From the NCBI GenBank assembly GCA_010015745.1, contig ML978157.1, positions 1 through 38,641 on the forward strand: 38,641 bases of DNA. The letters are read 5' to 3'. Shown piece after piece: positions 8,754 through 20,350 of the stretch (position 1 is the stretch's first letter; each line of letters opens with the position of its first letter). The translations under genes were made by a program, and so were the position numbers. The notes below the pieces were generated by a model. That model was not told where the DNA came from. It made no database searches and was given only the letters and a program-made list of their open reading frames with translations. Origin of the DNA: Setomelanomma holmii. Its lineage: Eukaryota; Ascomycota; Dothideomycetes; Pleosporales; Phaeosphaeriaceae.

Positions 8754-11275
8754 ATGGCGGACTTTGAGGCTCTCAAGGATCAGTGGAGCGACATCGAGGA
8801 CCGCGATGGCGTCCGCCTCAGCTGGAACACCTTCCCCAGCTCGCGCATGGTATGGCATACAGGTGAATTATAAGGCATGGCATGCTAACTAGAGCTCCAG
8901 GAAGCGTCGCGCCTCGTGGTGCCCATCGGTGCGCTGTATACGCCTCTGAAGGAGAACCCAAACACGGTGATCCTCCAATATCAGCCAGTAGGATGTCGGC
9001 CGCCATGCATGGGCGTTTTCAACCCTCACTGGTATGCCGATTTCAGCATGGCGACTTGTGCCTTCCACTGACCGCCACATAGCCAGCTCGACACACGCGC
9101 CAAAGTATGGATATGTCCCTTCTGCCTGAACCGCAACCAGCTGCCGCCGCATTACAAGGACATCTCGCCCGACGTGGTTCCACCAGAATACCACATGAAC
9201 AACTCCACTATCGAGTACAAACTGCCCCACCCTGCGCCCAACCCGCCCATCTTCCTGTTCGTCGTCGACACATGTCAAGAGGAGGACAGCTTGAAGGCGC
9301 TGAAGGACTCGATCATCATGAGCCTGAGTCTTCTGCCCGAGTACGCGATGGTCGGGCTGATCACCTACGGCACAATGGCGCAGGTTCACGAACTAGGATA
9401 CACCGAGTGTGCCAAGTCATACGTCTTCCGCGGAAACAAGGACTACTCGTCCAAGCAGGTGCAGGAGATGATTGGCTTGGGCCAAATGGCACCCCGTCCA
9501 GGAATGATGCAGCAACCGGGGCGACCTCTCGTCGCTGCTCCCGCCTCACGCTTCATCTTGCGGGTGGACCAGTGCGAGATGCAGCTAACGAATGCTCTGG
9601 AGCAGCTACAGCGAGACCCCTGGCCCGTCGCGAACGACAAGCGTGCGCTGCGCTGTACCGGTGTTGCGTTGAGCGTAGCCGCTGGTCTTCTAGAGGCTTG
9701 CGGCTTCGTGAGATCTGGCTCTCGTATCATGCTCTTCGCTGGTGGCCCCGCGACCGAAGGGCCCGGCATGGTGGTGGGCCCCGAGCTGCGCGAGCCCATC
9801 CGATCGCATCACGACATCGACCGCGACAATATCAAATACTACAAGAAGGCAATCAAATTCTACGAAGCGCTCGCAAAGCGCATCTCGCACAACTGCCACG
9901 TCGTGGATATTTTCGCAGGCTGCCTCGACCAGGTGGGACTACTCGAGATGAGGGGTCTTGCCAACTCGACCGGTGGCCATATGATCCTGACGGACAGCTT
10001 CACATCATCCATGTACAAGCAGTCATTTGCGCGAGTGTTCAACAAGGATGCCGAGGATAACCTACTTATGGGCTTTAATGCGGAACTGGAGGTTCTGACG
10101 ACCAAGGAGGTCAAGGTCACCGGTCTGATTGGTCACGCAGTTTCACTCAACAAGAAGTCAGTCTCGGTTGGGGAGACTGAGTGCGGAATTGGCAACACAT
10201 GCGCCTGGAAGATGTGTGGTATCGACCCCGAGGCCAGCTATGGTGTTTACTTCGAGATTGCTGGGCAAGGTGGACCCAGTCACATGCAATCAGGACAACA
10301 AACAGCCATCATACAGTTCCTGACCAAATACCAGCACTCATCAGGCCAATATCACCTAAGGGGTAAGTCTTGATGGAACCCTGGACAGATCGCGATACTG
10401 ATTCAATACAGTGACCACCATTGCACGCAACATGAGCGGCCCGGCTGGTGATCCTATGCTCGCACAATCATTTGACCAAGAAGCTGCCGCAGTGCTCATG
10501 TCGAGGATAGCAGTGTTCAAGGCTGAAGTTGATGACGGTCCCGATGTTCTACGATGGGTCGATCGCATGCTGATCAGGCTGTGTTCACGATTCGCCGAGT
10601 ATAGGAAGGACGATCCCTCATCCTTTAGGTACGTCAGATTTTGCTATAATCGAGGATTTGTCGCTAATGATCGATAGGCTTGAGAAGAACTTCACTCTGT
10701 ATCCTCAATTCATGTTCCATCTCCGACGATCACAATTCTTACAAGTCTTCAACAACTCGCCTGATGAAACCGCCTTCTACCGTCACGTTCTAAACCACGA
10801 AGACGTCAGCAATTCGCTGATCATGATTCAACCCACTCTCGACAGCTACGGGTTCGACCACGAAGGCGGGCAGCCAGTACTCCTTGACTCATCATCCATT
10901 CAGTCCGAGACTGTCCTCCTTCTTGACACGTTCTTCCACATCCTCATCTTCCACGGCGAGACCATGGCTGAATGGCGGAAAGCAGGCTACCAAGACCAAG
11001 AAGGCTACGAGAACTTTCGTACACTCCTAGAGGCACCCAAGGAAGATGCCAAGGATCTCATTCAAGACCGCTTTCCACTGCCGCGATTCATCGTTTGCGA
11101 TGCTGGTGGCTCGCAGGCTCGTTTCTTGCTCTCGAAGCTCAATCCCTCGACAACACATACCACCGGTAGCTACGGTGGTGTCGCGCAGACTGCGCAGACC
11201 ATATTCACCGACGATGTCAGCCTGCAGACCTTCATGGATCACTTGATGAAACTGGCGGTCAGCGGTACGAGCTAG
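8754..11275 (+). CDS. SEC23: COPII coat subunit Sec23
   Basis: Five exons: 8754-8849, 8901-9031, 9083-10362, 10412-10628 and 10678-11275, 773 aa, the usual Sec23 length. Sec23 pairs with Sec24 in the inner COPII coat and is the GTPase-activating protein for Sar1 at ER exit sites. The zinc-finger cysteines are visible near residues 64, 68, 87 and 90 (GCRPPC and ICPFC). The trunk (vWA-like) domain starts around PPIFLFVVDTCQEEDSLKAL, and the C-terminal gelsolin-like part contains FPLPRFIVCDAGGSQARFLL, directly after the helical domain. The start MADFEALKDQWSDIEDRDG is the standard Sec23 N-terminus, including the conserved DIEDRDGVRLSWN. Introns 1 and 4 have clear CTAAC/CTAAT branch sites. No damage is seen. 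The essential role fits the strong conservation. Confidence 0.98.
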
Positions 11276-12047
11276 AAGTCTCAGGAGCCTCGGAAGACTC
11301 AGAAGCCTCAGAAACGTAAAAGCGTCTTTGACGCTGACACTATGCTTGGACGTACGATTGGTCTTTGATGAAGTAGTTGGGTTTGGTAAGGCGGAGATGT
11401 ATGACGAGGATGATGATGGCACAGCGTTGCTGAAGGTCATGTGGAGCTTATTAGAACGTATAAATCAACACATTAATCCATCATGTGGTACAGGATGAAC
11501 ATTGATGATGTCAAAGACGCCCCAGTCTCTGCCTTACAAGAGTGAGCTACGTCACCAAGTGACGCATCAATTCGTGTCGCTCAGCTCCACCGTCTCGAAC
11601 TGCAAGCAGCCACGATTTTGCGATCTTACAGAAGCCTAGATATCACCAGAGAAATTTGTCTATTGCAATTGTTACAGACAGAAGTCTCTGAGGTTATACA
11701 GGGAGTCGCGAGAGTGTGATCTAGAGAAAGAGTCTCTACTTGGTCGGGCACGAATCATTGCAAGGCCTGGTGCCGCCAGACTCACTCTTGCATAAATGAA
11801 CTTCACCATACTTCACTCAGATAACTATGGAGCATGATTTCTCGAACGTAAAATTGGTGATTGCATTTGGAAGTCGCTTTTCATAGACGCCGAACTTGTG
11901 ATCGAGACTGAGATAAGACGCAACCACGCTCGCTATGCTACAGAGTAACGACGAAAGAAGACTTGTATCCCGTGCCCAGGTCCTATCCAGTGCCTATCTC
12001 CATGTCCATCATGGTGAAACGGAGCCATGTCTATCGTCAAGACCCTC
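11276..12047. other. Intergenic region between convergent SEC23 and NOP15-like genes
   Basis: A 772-bp stretch holding the two 3' ends. Just after the SEC23 stop is a short degenerate direct repeat of the form CAGAAGCCTC (11278-11312). I see no gene and no clear RNA feature. Confidence 0.45.
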
Positions 12048-13908
12048 TCAAGCCTTTGCCTTCTTAGCCTTCTTCGGCTTCGCAACGTCCGCCTCGGGCT
12101 TCGCTTTGCGCTTCTTTTCCGGCGTATCTTCAGCAGCCGGGACAGGAGCCGCAGCTTTGGTCTCCTTCGCCTTCTTGGCCTTGGGCGTAACCTCTGTGAC
12201 TGTGACTTCTTCGATGACGGTGACGGGCTCGAGGGTGACGTCAGACTTGCGCTTCTTGTCTTTCTTGGTCTTCTTCTCGGGCGTTGGGGCTGCGACGTCG
12301 GCGGCGATCTCGGCTTGAACATCGAGCTCGGTGGCTACTTTGCTCTTTGTGGCCTTGTTGGCCTTTTTCTCGGATACGGGGGGCTGGGTATCTTCAGCAG
12401 GTTGTGCAGCAGTCTCAGTGACAACCTTGGCTGCCTTCTTTCCTTTCTTGGGCTTGGGCTGTTCCTCGATCGCAGCTCCCTCGGCGCGCGCATCAGGCAG
12501 CTGTTGCTGAGCGTCACCGTGCTCCAACTGCTTGGGCACGCTGTCGACACCCTTCACAGTCGGCGCAGAGAACTCGTAGCCAAACTCCTCCTTAAGGGCC
12601 TTGCTTCTGCCTGAGCGCCTCTTATCCTCGTTCTCGACCCGCTTCTCCCACTGTGCGCGCTCGACACCACGCTCCATCTGCAGCCCAGCCTTCTTATTGC
12701 GCGGATCGACCTTGAAGCGCTGACCAGCGCCCTTGAAGAGATCGGGATGCACCTGCTCGGCGGGGATGAGCTTGCACTTGAGGATGTGTCCAAACAAGAG
12801 GTAGTTGTCCATGGTGCGAGCAACAATGTCGGCGACTTCGGTGGACTGGAACTCGACGAAGGCGTAGTGCTTTGAGGCACCGGTCTGCTTGTTGCGCGAG
12901 AGGCGGACGCGGTTGACTCTGCCAAACTGGGAGAAGTATTTCTTCATCTGTGGCTCGAAGAAACCGCGAGGCACGCGCCTGTATAGATCATTAGTTATGG
13001 TCCCAATCCTCAGAACCAGCCAATACACACCCAACGTAGACCACTCCCGGTGTATTCGACTTGACTCCTTTGAGTGCCCTCTCGAGTGCAGTTCGTTGCT
13101 TCTTAGTGGTGATGGGAGCAGCGGCATCTTCGTCAAAGTCCAAGTCGGCCTCGGGATCCTTCTTGTTGCCACCCTCGTCCTCCGACTCGTCGCTCTCGAA
13201 GCCAGCCAGGAGAGCAGCTGTCTGGTCATCTTCCTCAACGTCGTCGTCTGCTTCTTCTGAAACGACCGCGACCTCTGTGATCTCCTCCACAGGCTCTGAC
13301 TGCTTCTTGCTGCCTTTGCCCTTCTTCGCCTTCTTGGCTGGTGCCTCCTCTTGCACCTCTTCTACCACGCTCGTCTCGACTACGGCGACGTCAGCCTGCT
13401 TTCCCTTCTTCGCCTTCTTGCTCTTCTCTTTCGGCGCCTCGACCGCGGGCGCATCGACAACAGGCGCATCTTCAGCGACTGCGGCCTTGCCCTTTTTGCC
13501 CTGCTTCTTTGGCTTGTCTTGCGCTTGGGGTGCTTCTACTTCAGCAGTGACTGGCACAGGCGCGTCGCCATTGGTTTTAACAGCGTCCCTGCCCTTCTTC
13601 TTTCCCTTGGTAGCTTTGGGCACATCTTGACCGGGTTCGACTGCGGGCGCTTCGTCGTCGGAGAAGAATTCGGCTGCTTCTTTGCGCTTGGGCTTCGCCT
13701 TGCCGGCTTTGGGCACGTCGGTGTGAGCAGCAGCTTTTGGAACCTTCACAGGCTTTGGCGCGGTGGCGACATCGTCAGACTTTCTGGGCTTCTTCGCTTT
13801 GGGTGCAGCATCTTGCGCGCCTAATCACGAATTAGTGAACGAACACAGCGATTGAGCGACATGTGACTTACCCTTGCGCTTCTTGCCTTTGACGTCTTCG
13901 GCAGCCAT
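12048..13908 (-). CDS. NOP15: NOP15/NIFK-like nucleolar RNA-binding protein with long charged extensions
   Basis: Three exons on the minus strand: 13908-13872, 13820-13031 and 12978-12048, 585 aa. The single RRM is near residues 270-350: GVVYVGRVPRGFFEPQMKKY (RNP2 region), then FGRVNRVRLSRNKQTG and KHYAFVEFQS (RNP1). The segment after the RRM (LLFGHILKCKLIPAEQVHPD) is diagnostic of the NIFK/Nop15 group, which acts in 60S pre-rRNA processing in the nucleolus. The N-terminal 260 residues are Lys/Ala/Glu-rich with repeated KKAKKGK-type blocks and an acidic ESDESEDEGG stretch, and the C-terminus has similar KKAKKAKA repeats. These make it far longer than yeast Nop15 (about 220 aa). Intron 2 has TAACTAATG as branch site. 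It is divergently arranged with the SMN gene. Confidence 0.93.
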
Positions 13909-14227
13909 TGTATTAGCTGTAAGTTTCTGCTATGGACGTCGAGTCGCAAATGTCGTGTGCAGAAAAAGTTCGAGGCGGAAGGAGCTTTGACCTGCACCCA
14001 CAACTTTCACGCGCTAGCAACTGCCTGCCAAGACCATATTGAACATGCGCCATGGCAGCAAACTCGCTCCAAACCAAACCCAACTTGAACTTATCTGATA
14101 AAGCCAAAGATCACCGATACCCAGCGACAACTTGAGCTTCAGAGATAAGGGTATTGACTCCGACACTGCACGCATACCTACTTCAAATCGTGGCTGCCTG
14201 TCCGGGCGCTCTTCTTTGATGCTCGAC
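13909..14227. other. Divergent promoter region between NOP15-like and SMN genes
   Basis: This 319-bp stretch separates the two start codons and must carry both promoters and 5' leaders. No clear TATA box is visible, as is common for housekeeping genes. Both gene products act in RNA metabolism, so shared regulation is possible but unproven. Confidence 0.5.
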
Positions 14228-14994
14228 ATGGCGTCTGGCATAGATATGAGCGATAAGAATGCCTGGGACGACTCCTTCTTGATCAACTCATGGAACGATG
14301 CGCTCAAGGAATACGATGTGGGTCCTCTTACACGACCAGCGTCCAGGAGCACGTGCATCTAACAACTTGTCAGAAGTACCACAGCATTCACAAGTCTGGC
14401 AAGCGATTGGAAGACGTGTTGAGCGAAGAGGAACTTAGAGAATTGCGAAAGTAAGTTACTCGTACTTTTCGGAGACTATCCTACTAACTATCTAAGGGAC
14501 TACGGAGAGGACCTTGAGGAAGTCGAAACCTCGATCGGAGTCACTGCAGAGACCAATGGCGATGCAGATCAAGAGGATGCTGAGATGACCCACATGGAAA
14601 CTAACGGTGTTGAGGACGTCGACCATTCAGAAGCTCAGCTACAGGTAGGAGTGACAAGCAATGGGATCGGCCTACCGAACCCTGCTGATACAAGATAGGG
14701 TTCAACCTCTCCCGAGCAGCAGCCGGCCAATGCAGGTACCCCAGCCCTGCAAGACGGAAATCTTGCATCCTCGATGCCACAAGCCCTCCTCGGAACAGGT
14801 ATGTCTCCGAATTGACAGGCGTTGGTCACGCCAAGCCGGCCTGGAGAAACATTGACAGGAAACGTTATAACTCTGTGACAGTCCAAGATGAAAATCTCAA
14901 GAACATCATGATGTCTTGGTATTATGCTGGCTACTATACCGGGCTGTACACGGGGCAGCCACATGTACCCAAACAAACCCCCTCAAAGCAATAG
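14228..14994 (+). CDS. smn1: SMN (survival motor neuron) homologue, Smn1-like
   Basis: Five exons: 14228-14317, 14374-14450, 14497-14644, 14699-14798 and 14882-14994, 175 aa. An alternative in-frame ATG at 14219 would add three residues. The N-terminal Gemin2-binding segment is recognisable (NAWDDSFLINSWNDALKEYD, then KYHSI). An acidic linker follows. The C-terminus holds a YG box near residues 144-163 (MMSWYYAGYYTGLYTG), which mediates SMN oligomerisation. There is no Tudor domain, as in the compact fission-yeast Smn1. Known function: assembly of Sm rings on spliceosomal snRNAs. Introns are 46-83 bp, and intron 2 has CTAACT just before its acceptor. An intron-rich genome such as this would depend on it. 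Confidence 0.92.
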
Positions 14995-15844
14995 TTTGAT
15001 CATGACGGCTCCCCGTGGCGGTGCCCAAGGCAAAGATGTAGATCTAGACGGGCTGCTCAACACCTCGCAAACCAGGAGAGAAACATCGTGGCTTGATAGT
15101 CACCACGATTCACGAATGAGGAGCGGCTAAACTCCTCGCCTAGCGTGGGTCGCTTCCACCCGCCAACAGTTCGTGCCTCACAACGCTCGGAAGTCGCAGG
15201 CTCCAAGATGATATCCTGCACAATGTTATGCGGCGGCGTGCCTCCCAGCCTCCATGCTCAGGCGCTGGCGCCCGTTATGTCATGGTGTTAAGAGCCTGGA
15301 TGTACTTGGATTACCGCTTTGGGTGCGTTCCGGCGTGAAGCGAGACAGATCTGCGACACTACCGCGACAACCTCGAACACCACCTCCTACACTGCCAGCT
15401 TCAGTGCACCCTGCCGCGCACACGTTCAGAGTGGCGAGCACCAAAATCAACCGATTCTTGCAGCTGCGTGCCTGTTTCTGCGAATGCATGCCCAGCAGTA
15501 GGGGTGTGATGTTTCGTCATGAAAGCGGCCTGTCTTTGCCGTGCCAGCCAGCGTACAATTTCATGCGTGGATTTAAGCTGCAGATGTCCCAGGCACACTT
15601 TCTTTCCTGTTGCCATTGATTCTGCCTCATAACTGTCTCGGTGCCGGTTGCTCCACTCTCGTTCTTCCTTGGTGTCGTTCCCTTCATCACTTCGCATCGA
15701 ATTTATTGTCCGAGCCGGCCCTCGAAAGTGCCTTTCGATCCTTACTTTTACGACTTCCAAAGCACATTCTATTGCTTGCAGTGCAGGCTTCCACGGTCTC
15801 TTTCGACTTTTAGTTCCTTACGACGAGCATTCATCATAGTCATA
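14995..15844. other. Intergenic region upstream of the cupredoxin-like gene
   Basis: An 850-bp stretch between two plus-strand genes. Open frames on both strands (for example 15254-15619 plus, 15401-15760 minus) overlap and resemble no family. The last 200 bp are CT-rich, fitting a promoter and leader for the secreted protein downstream. Confidence 0.45.
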
Positions 15845-16614
15845 ATGAAGTACTTTGCAGCACTACCGATTGCGGCCAGCCTGGTCGCCGCCCAGGGTGG
15901 TATGCAGGTCATGAGCCTTGCGCCCGCAACACCAAGTGGACCAGCCACACATACTGTACGCATTTCCCTAATATCTGCACACTCCAGCACTAACAAATCC
16001 AGGTCGTCGTCGGAGGCCTGGTACCCGTCGCAACCGGCATGGCGCCCGCGCTCCTCTTCACACCCGAATCCATCACCGCCGCCGTCGGCGACATGGTGCT
16101 CTTCGAATTCATGCAAAAGAACCACAGCGCCACACAATCGACCTTCGCCGCGCCGTGCAAAAAGATGGAAGGCGGCATGGACTCGGGCTTCATGCCCAAC
16201 CCCGACGGCAAGGCGGGTGTGACCTGGAACATGACGGTCGAAACCACGGACCCGCTGTGGTTCTACTGCAAGCAGCAGAACGGGATTCATTGTGGCAAGG
16301 GCATGGTGATGAGCGTTAATGCTGCGACGACAGGCGACAAGACAATGGCGGCGTTCAAGCAGCTTGCTATTGGGACGAATGGAACGTCGCTTCAGCCGGG
16401 TGCGCTGCAGAATGTTGATCCGAATGCTGCGGCTGCGCCTACAACTGTTACGGTTGCGGCGGGAAGTGCGGCGTCTACTTCTACTGTCGTTGCGGGGTCA
16501 GGTCAAGATGGTCAGGGCCAGGCTTGCTCGTGCAGCTGTCTATGCGGCGTGAACTCGTTCCCAGCAAATGCGGCTGTCAACAGCTTCGGCGGCTTCCCTG
16601 GGTTGATGGGTTGA
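15845..16614 (+). CDS. Secreted cupredoxin-like (extracellular serine-rich type) protein
   Basis: Two exons, 15845-15955 and 16003-16614, 240 aa. A signal peptide is clear (MKYFAALPIAASLVAAQG). The cupredoxin fold is suggested by FTPESITAAVGDMVLFEF, followed by candidate type-1 copper ligands His78 (KNHSATQSTF), Cys126 (WFYCKQQ), His133 and Met138 (GIHCGKGM). After residue 145 the protein becomes Ala/Ser/Thr-rich, and it ends with an unusual CSCSCLC cluster before FPGLMG. Fungal relatives are annotated as extracellular serine-rich or GPI-anchored cupredoxins of unknown substrate, at the cell surface. A typical hydrophobic GPI tail is not seen here, so free secretion is more likely. The intron has a GCACTAAC branch site. 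Confidence 0.9.
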
Positions 16615-17238
16615 GCGATGCCTGTCGGATACGATGACGAGTGGGCTCGGAGAGGAGAAGATGGTGAATAGTAATGGCTTCTTTGCATCGATATGAGCAG
16701 GCTTTTGATAGGCTTCTGGGTATGGTGGAATTGGGCATGATACCTTTTCTGCCCGAGGAGGGTTCACACTGGGCGTTTACTTCTTCGCATTATACCGTAA
16801 TCCATTATCGTGCGAGTGGGCAGCGGGGGTGGTGCTGGATGCTTTTGTAAAGTAAAGATTAGAATCAAATCCGAGAGATCGAAGTTCACCAGAGCGTCTC
16901 TTCTGCTTTTCTTGTGGTGCGACATGATTTAATGGTCTCGAGAAGACGTTCTCGAAAGAACCGACTTCGTGTCCAACAGCCCGTTCTTGCAGCGCTGTGG
17001 AGACCTTTGTTGTTGAGCATGCATATTATGTTCTCGAGGTTACGAAGCATAAGGCGCAGTGGGCAACATCACAGCAGCTGCAAGTCGTAATCCATGTATT
17101 GACGTTCTACCCAAGACGCTCCAAAACTACTCCACGTTTCCTAGAAACTCCTCCAATTGTACGTGCAACCGCGGTCGCAGATATCGTCAGTTTCGCATCG
17201 TTGCCGCTAATCGCAAGAATGTTATCGCTCGCTGTGGC
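16615..17238. other. Intergenic region between cupredoxin-like and SERF genes (convergent)
   Basis: This 624-bp stretch holds both 3' ends. No supportable gene. The plus-strand frame at 16997-17371 runs antisense to the SERF gene and has no recognisable content. Confidence 0.45.
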
Positions 17239-17651
17239 TCATTTCTTTGGCGTGGCTCCGTTGGCGTTCTTCTTTGCTTCGGCTGTATATCGCAGGTTAG
17301 CAATCTGGGTTATGTCGAGTTTTGTCGTTGAGGCAAAAGGGTATAGTCTTGTTGATATGGTGGTCTATTGAGATCGAGAGAACGTACCGGCCTGCTGCTT
17401 AGCCCTCATAGTGGCAGCCTGGTCCTCCTTGGTGCGCGCAAACTCGGTGCCAGATTGCTATTGTGAATGTCAGCCTTGTTAGGCATTCTAAGTTTCTGCT
17501 ATTCAACTCTTCCATACCGTATTCTTGCCTTTCTGCATAACATGTCAGTATACAACCCTTCCAACAGGTATGAGGTGGCAGCACTCACCATGCCCTTCAT
17601 GGCCTTCTCCTTCTTTTCACGGTCCTTGTCGCGCTGATTGCCGCGAGACAT
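17239..17651 (-). CDS. SERF/4F5-family small EDRK-rich protein
   Basis: Four exons on the minus strand: 17651-17589, 17532-17518 (15 nt), 17457-17388 and 17282-17239, 63 aa, typical of the family. The N-terminus MSRGNQRDKDREKKEKAMKG has the SERF hallmark GNQR. KGKNT is encoded by the 15-nt exon, then SGTEFARTKEDQAATMRAKQ is the conserved C-terminal block. The last intron (105 bp) has a perfect TGCTAACCT branch, and the protein ends ATPKK. SERF proteins are highly charged, disordered modifiers that promote amyloid aggregation and may act in protein homeostasis or with RNA in the nucleus. Frame is continuous across all three junctions, which supports the model strongly despite the small size. 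Confidence 0.92.
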
Positions 17652-18326
17652 GTCGGCCGGACTACTCGGGGCGGTCTGAAGGTGGCTTTAGGTGTCGCTG
17701 CGTGCGAGAGAGGCTCTGAGGAGAGTTGTGGTGTTGCGCCTCGAGGAGATAGAAGTTCAGGTGTAGCTAGCGCGGCGGACGTCCGATAAGTGCGGTCAGC
17801 GCCATCGTGAAGCGGAAGGTCCCGCGACGGGAATGCCAAGTCACGCACTATTTCTGGCATCAACATACGAATTCGATTCGTCCACCAAACGCCTGTGTTG
17901 ATCATCATTCTTTGAATCAGAGACTTTCGTCATATCCTGAGTCCGTTGCTTGCTGGGTCTTTCTGTTCTGCGCTTCCGTGCGCACGCTGGCTCACGTTAT
18001 CCATGGCTTCGAGACGTTGAACTCCTACGGTGGCACACGTCAATGCATATTGGCGTTACCATGGACTGTGAACAGCTGACATGTCTTCTGCATCACTCAT
18101 ATACGGGTAGACTGGGCACGTGCCTCGATAGGTACAGTGAAGCCTAAATGCAGGTGCCAGCAGCAAGGCAGAATGCAAGAAGCAGGCTGAGCACGGAAGG
18201 CTGAGTGCGGCACCACAGATCCGAACACTGGTCCTCCACGTTTCCAACAACTATCTACTCTTACACGTCGTGAACTACCAAGACTCCTCCAGAACAGTAT
18301 CCTCTTTTCCGGAGATTGTATCAATC
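17652..18326. other. Divergent intergenic region between SERF and HET genes
   Basis: A 675-bp stretch holding both promoters. No gene is recognised. An open frame on the minus strand at 17597-17908 overlaps the SERF start region and is not family-like. Confidence 0.45.
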
Positions 18327-20350
18327 ATGGCTATCTCCACCTCGTTGTCAGCTTCAGGTCACCCGCAGGCCACCCGTACTAGCGAACGTATCCGACCGAG
18401 AGCTGATGCACTAGGCAGCCCATACCAACGGCCAATTTCGACGACAAACAGAGCCCGCAACTCAATGAAGACTCGAAGATGTCCGCAGCCCTCGTCTCCT
18501 ACCTCATACAAGTACGACGAGCTGCCAAAAGACGGGACCTTTCGATTTCTCACCCTTCTTCCTGGTGTTGGCGACGCTCCTCTCGAGTGCAATCTGCATA
18601 CAGCAAAACTTGCCGGCTCGCAGTTTGAGGCCATCTCATATGTATGGGGAACGAAAATTCGGGACCAAAAGATCCTATGTGATGGTCAAACCGTGTTAGT
18701 TACGCCCAATCTGGCATGGGTCCTTCGACGAGTCCGGCTACCCAATAAGCCTCGGACACTGTGGGCAGATAGCATATGTATTCATCAAGATGATCCAGAG
18801 GAAAAGGGACACCAAGTTGCTCTTTTTGGAGACATATATCGCGCGGCGCAGCGCGTTCTTGTATGCTTAGGTCCTGATGACAAGAACCACGGACCAATTG
18901 CTTGTTCGCTCATGGACGACGTTGTCACGATACTTGATAAAACCTTCAAGAGAATCAAAATGTCTCACGATTCGTTTCGTTGGCCCAATAAAAATGATCC
19001 TCTGCTTACAGACCAGCGCTGGAAATCATTCCGTGCACTGTTTGAATGTGATTGGTTCAAGCGCAGCTGGGTAAGAAGTCTTGACATCCATAAAATATCA
19101 TCGCTGACCACATTTGCAAACTTCCTAGGTGGTTCAAGAAGTAGCGTTTGCGCGTGACAGCCGAGTGCTGTGGGGAGAGAGCACTTTCATTTGGGACAAG
19201 GTAATGAGAACATGCATCTGGCTACTATGCCGTGCAACGATCCTGTGCCATGGCGAGAAATTCTTCCATGTCAATGTGGCACCGCACTTGACTGTTTATA
19301 GATGGGCCCATGAAGACTCATGAAGGTGTTTGGGATTCACTTGGCTTGCCGAGCATTTTAGAGACTCTCGAATGCGCAAGAAACCTACAGTTAGAAGACC
19401 AGCGCGACAGGATTTATGCCTTCACCAAGTTGCCTCAGGCTCCTCGACAATACACCAAACCATGGCCAGACTACCATAGCTCATATTTGGACACCTATCG
19501 CCAATTTGCAATAGAGTACGTGCTGGCTAGACGAAGTACGGAGATTCTAGATTATGTCTGTCACGATGATGAAGTGCTTGCGGAAATCCCATCATGGGTA
19601 CCCCTGTGGAACGTTCCTTCGTGCTCACTCGGCTCTTCTTTAGGCCTACGCAAGATGAGTTTGCGTACACTAAGTATATATGAGCCTCGGCTCACCAAAG
19701 ATGGAAGCTTGAGGGTCCGAGGTGTTATTTTTGACACTGTGTACTACGCCTCGGACCTGTTCAAAGGGGAAACTTTCACAGCGCAAGCAGTCCGGACAAT
19801 TTAGAGTTGCATCATTGCTTCTGGCGTAGCATGTCCTTACGCAGCTGAAAACGATTGGTCGACTCGACTACAGGCATTTCTGGAGAGTTTGAGTTATGGC
19901 CAACATCGTGGAGACTATTCTGAATGGAAAAATGCAAGAGAGTCATTCGTCATGACGGCGCAGCTGGAGCGTATTGCCTTAGAGGATCGGCCCCAGCGGC
20001 AGACGGCTGCCGAAACTGCCGATGAAACCAATCATTACTACTCTGCCATAAAAGACTATCTTGTCAGTCAGAGGTTCATTCTCACAGAACGTGGGTACAT
20101 GGGTCTAGCTCCTGCGGTTGCTCACAAAGGAAGCTTACGTGGTATCATCTTCGGATGCCAAACTCCTTGCGTTCTGGAAAGGACGGATCGCGAGCAGTAC
20201 TACAAATTCTTGGGTGCAACTACTCTCATGGGTAAAGAGCGCTCTATGACTCTGGGGGGCGATGAAACATTCATCAATACTCTAGGTGTAGAAGACAGTA
20301 AAGACTGGGTAGAGTGGAATATGAAAGAGCAGGATATCTATCTGTGTTGA
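18327..20350 (+). CDS. HET-domain (heterokaryon incompatibility type) protein with an in-frame TAG
   Basis: Proposed exons are 18327-19070, 19129-19231 and 19302-20350. The HET domain is clear: KYDELPKDGTFRFLTLLPG, FEAISYVWGTK, TPNLAWVLRRVRLP, LWADSICIHQDD, HQVALFGDIYRAAQRVLVC and, across intron 1, SWVVQEVAFAR. After it come NLQLEDQRDRIYAF and, near the end, ERGYMGLAPA and DREQYYKFLGA, all usual in long HET proteins. These proteins can trigger cell death when incompatible strains fuse, though most family members are untested. Intron 2 (donor GTGCAA) is weak. A TAG at 19802-19804 interrupts the frame, yet the frame stays open on both sides to 20350. Either a 66-bp in-phase intron at 19739-19804 removes it or the gene is a young pseudogene. 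The ATG at 18327 is the first in frame. Confidence 0.8.

Noticed and set aside
9107..10060. 317-codon frame inside SEC23
   Set aside because: It is an overlapping frame of the unambiguous SEC23 exon 3, with Arg/His-rich composition typical of a shadow.
15401..15760. 119-codon minus-strand frame before the cupredoxin-like gene
   Set aside because: It lies in the presumed promoter, overlaps other frames and shows no motif.
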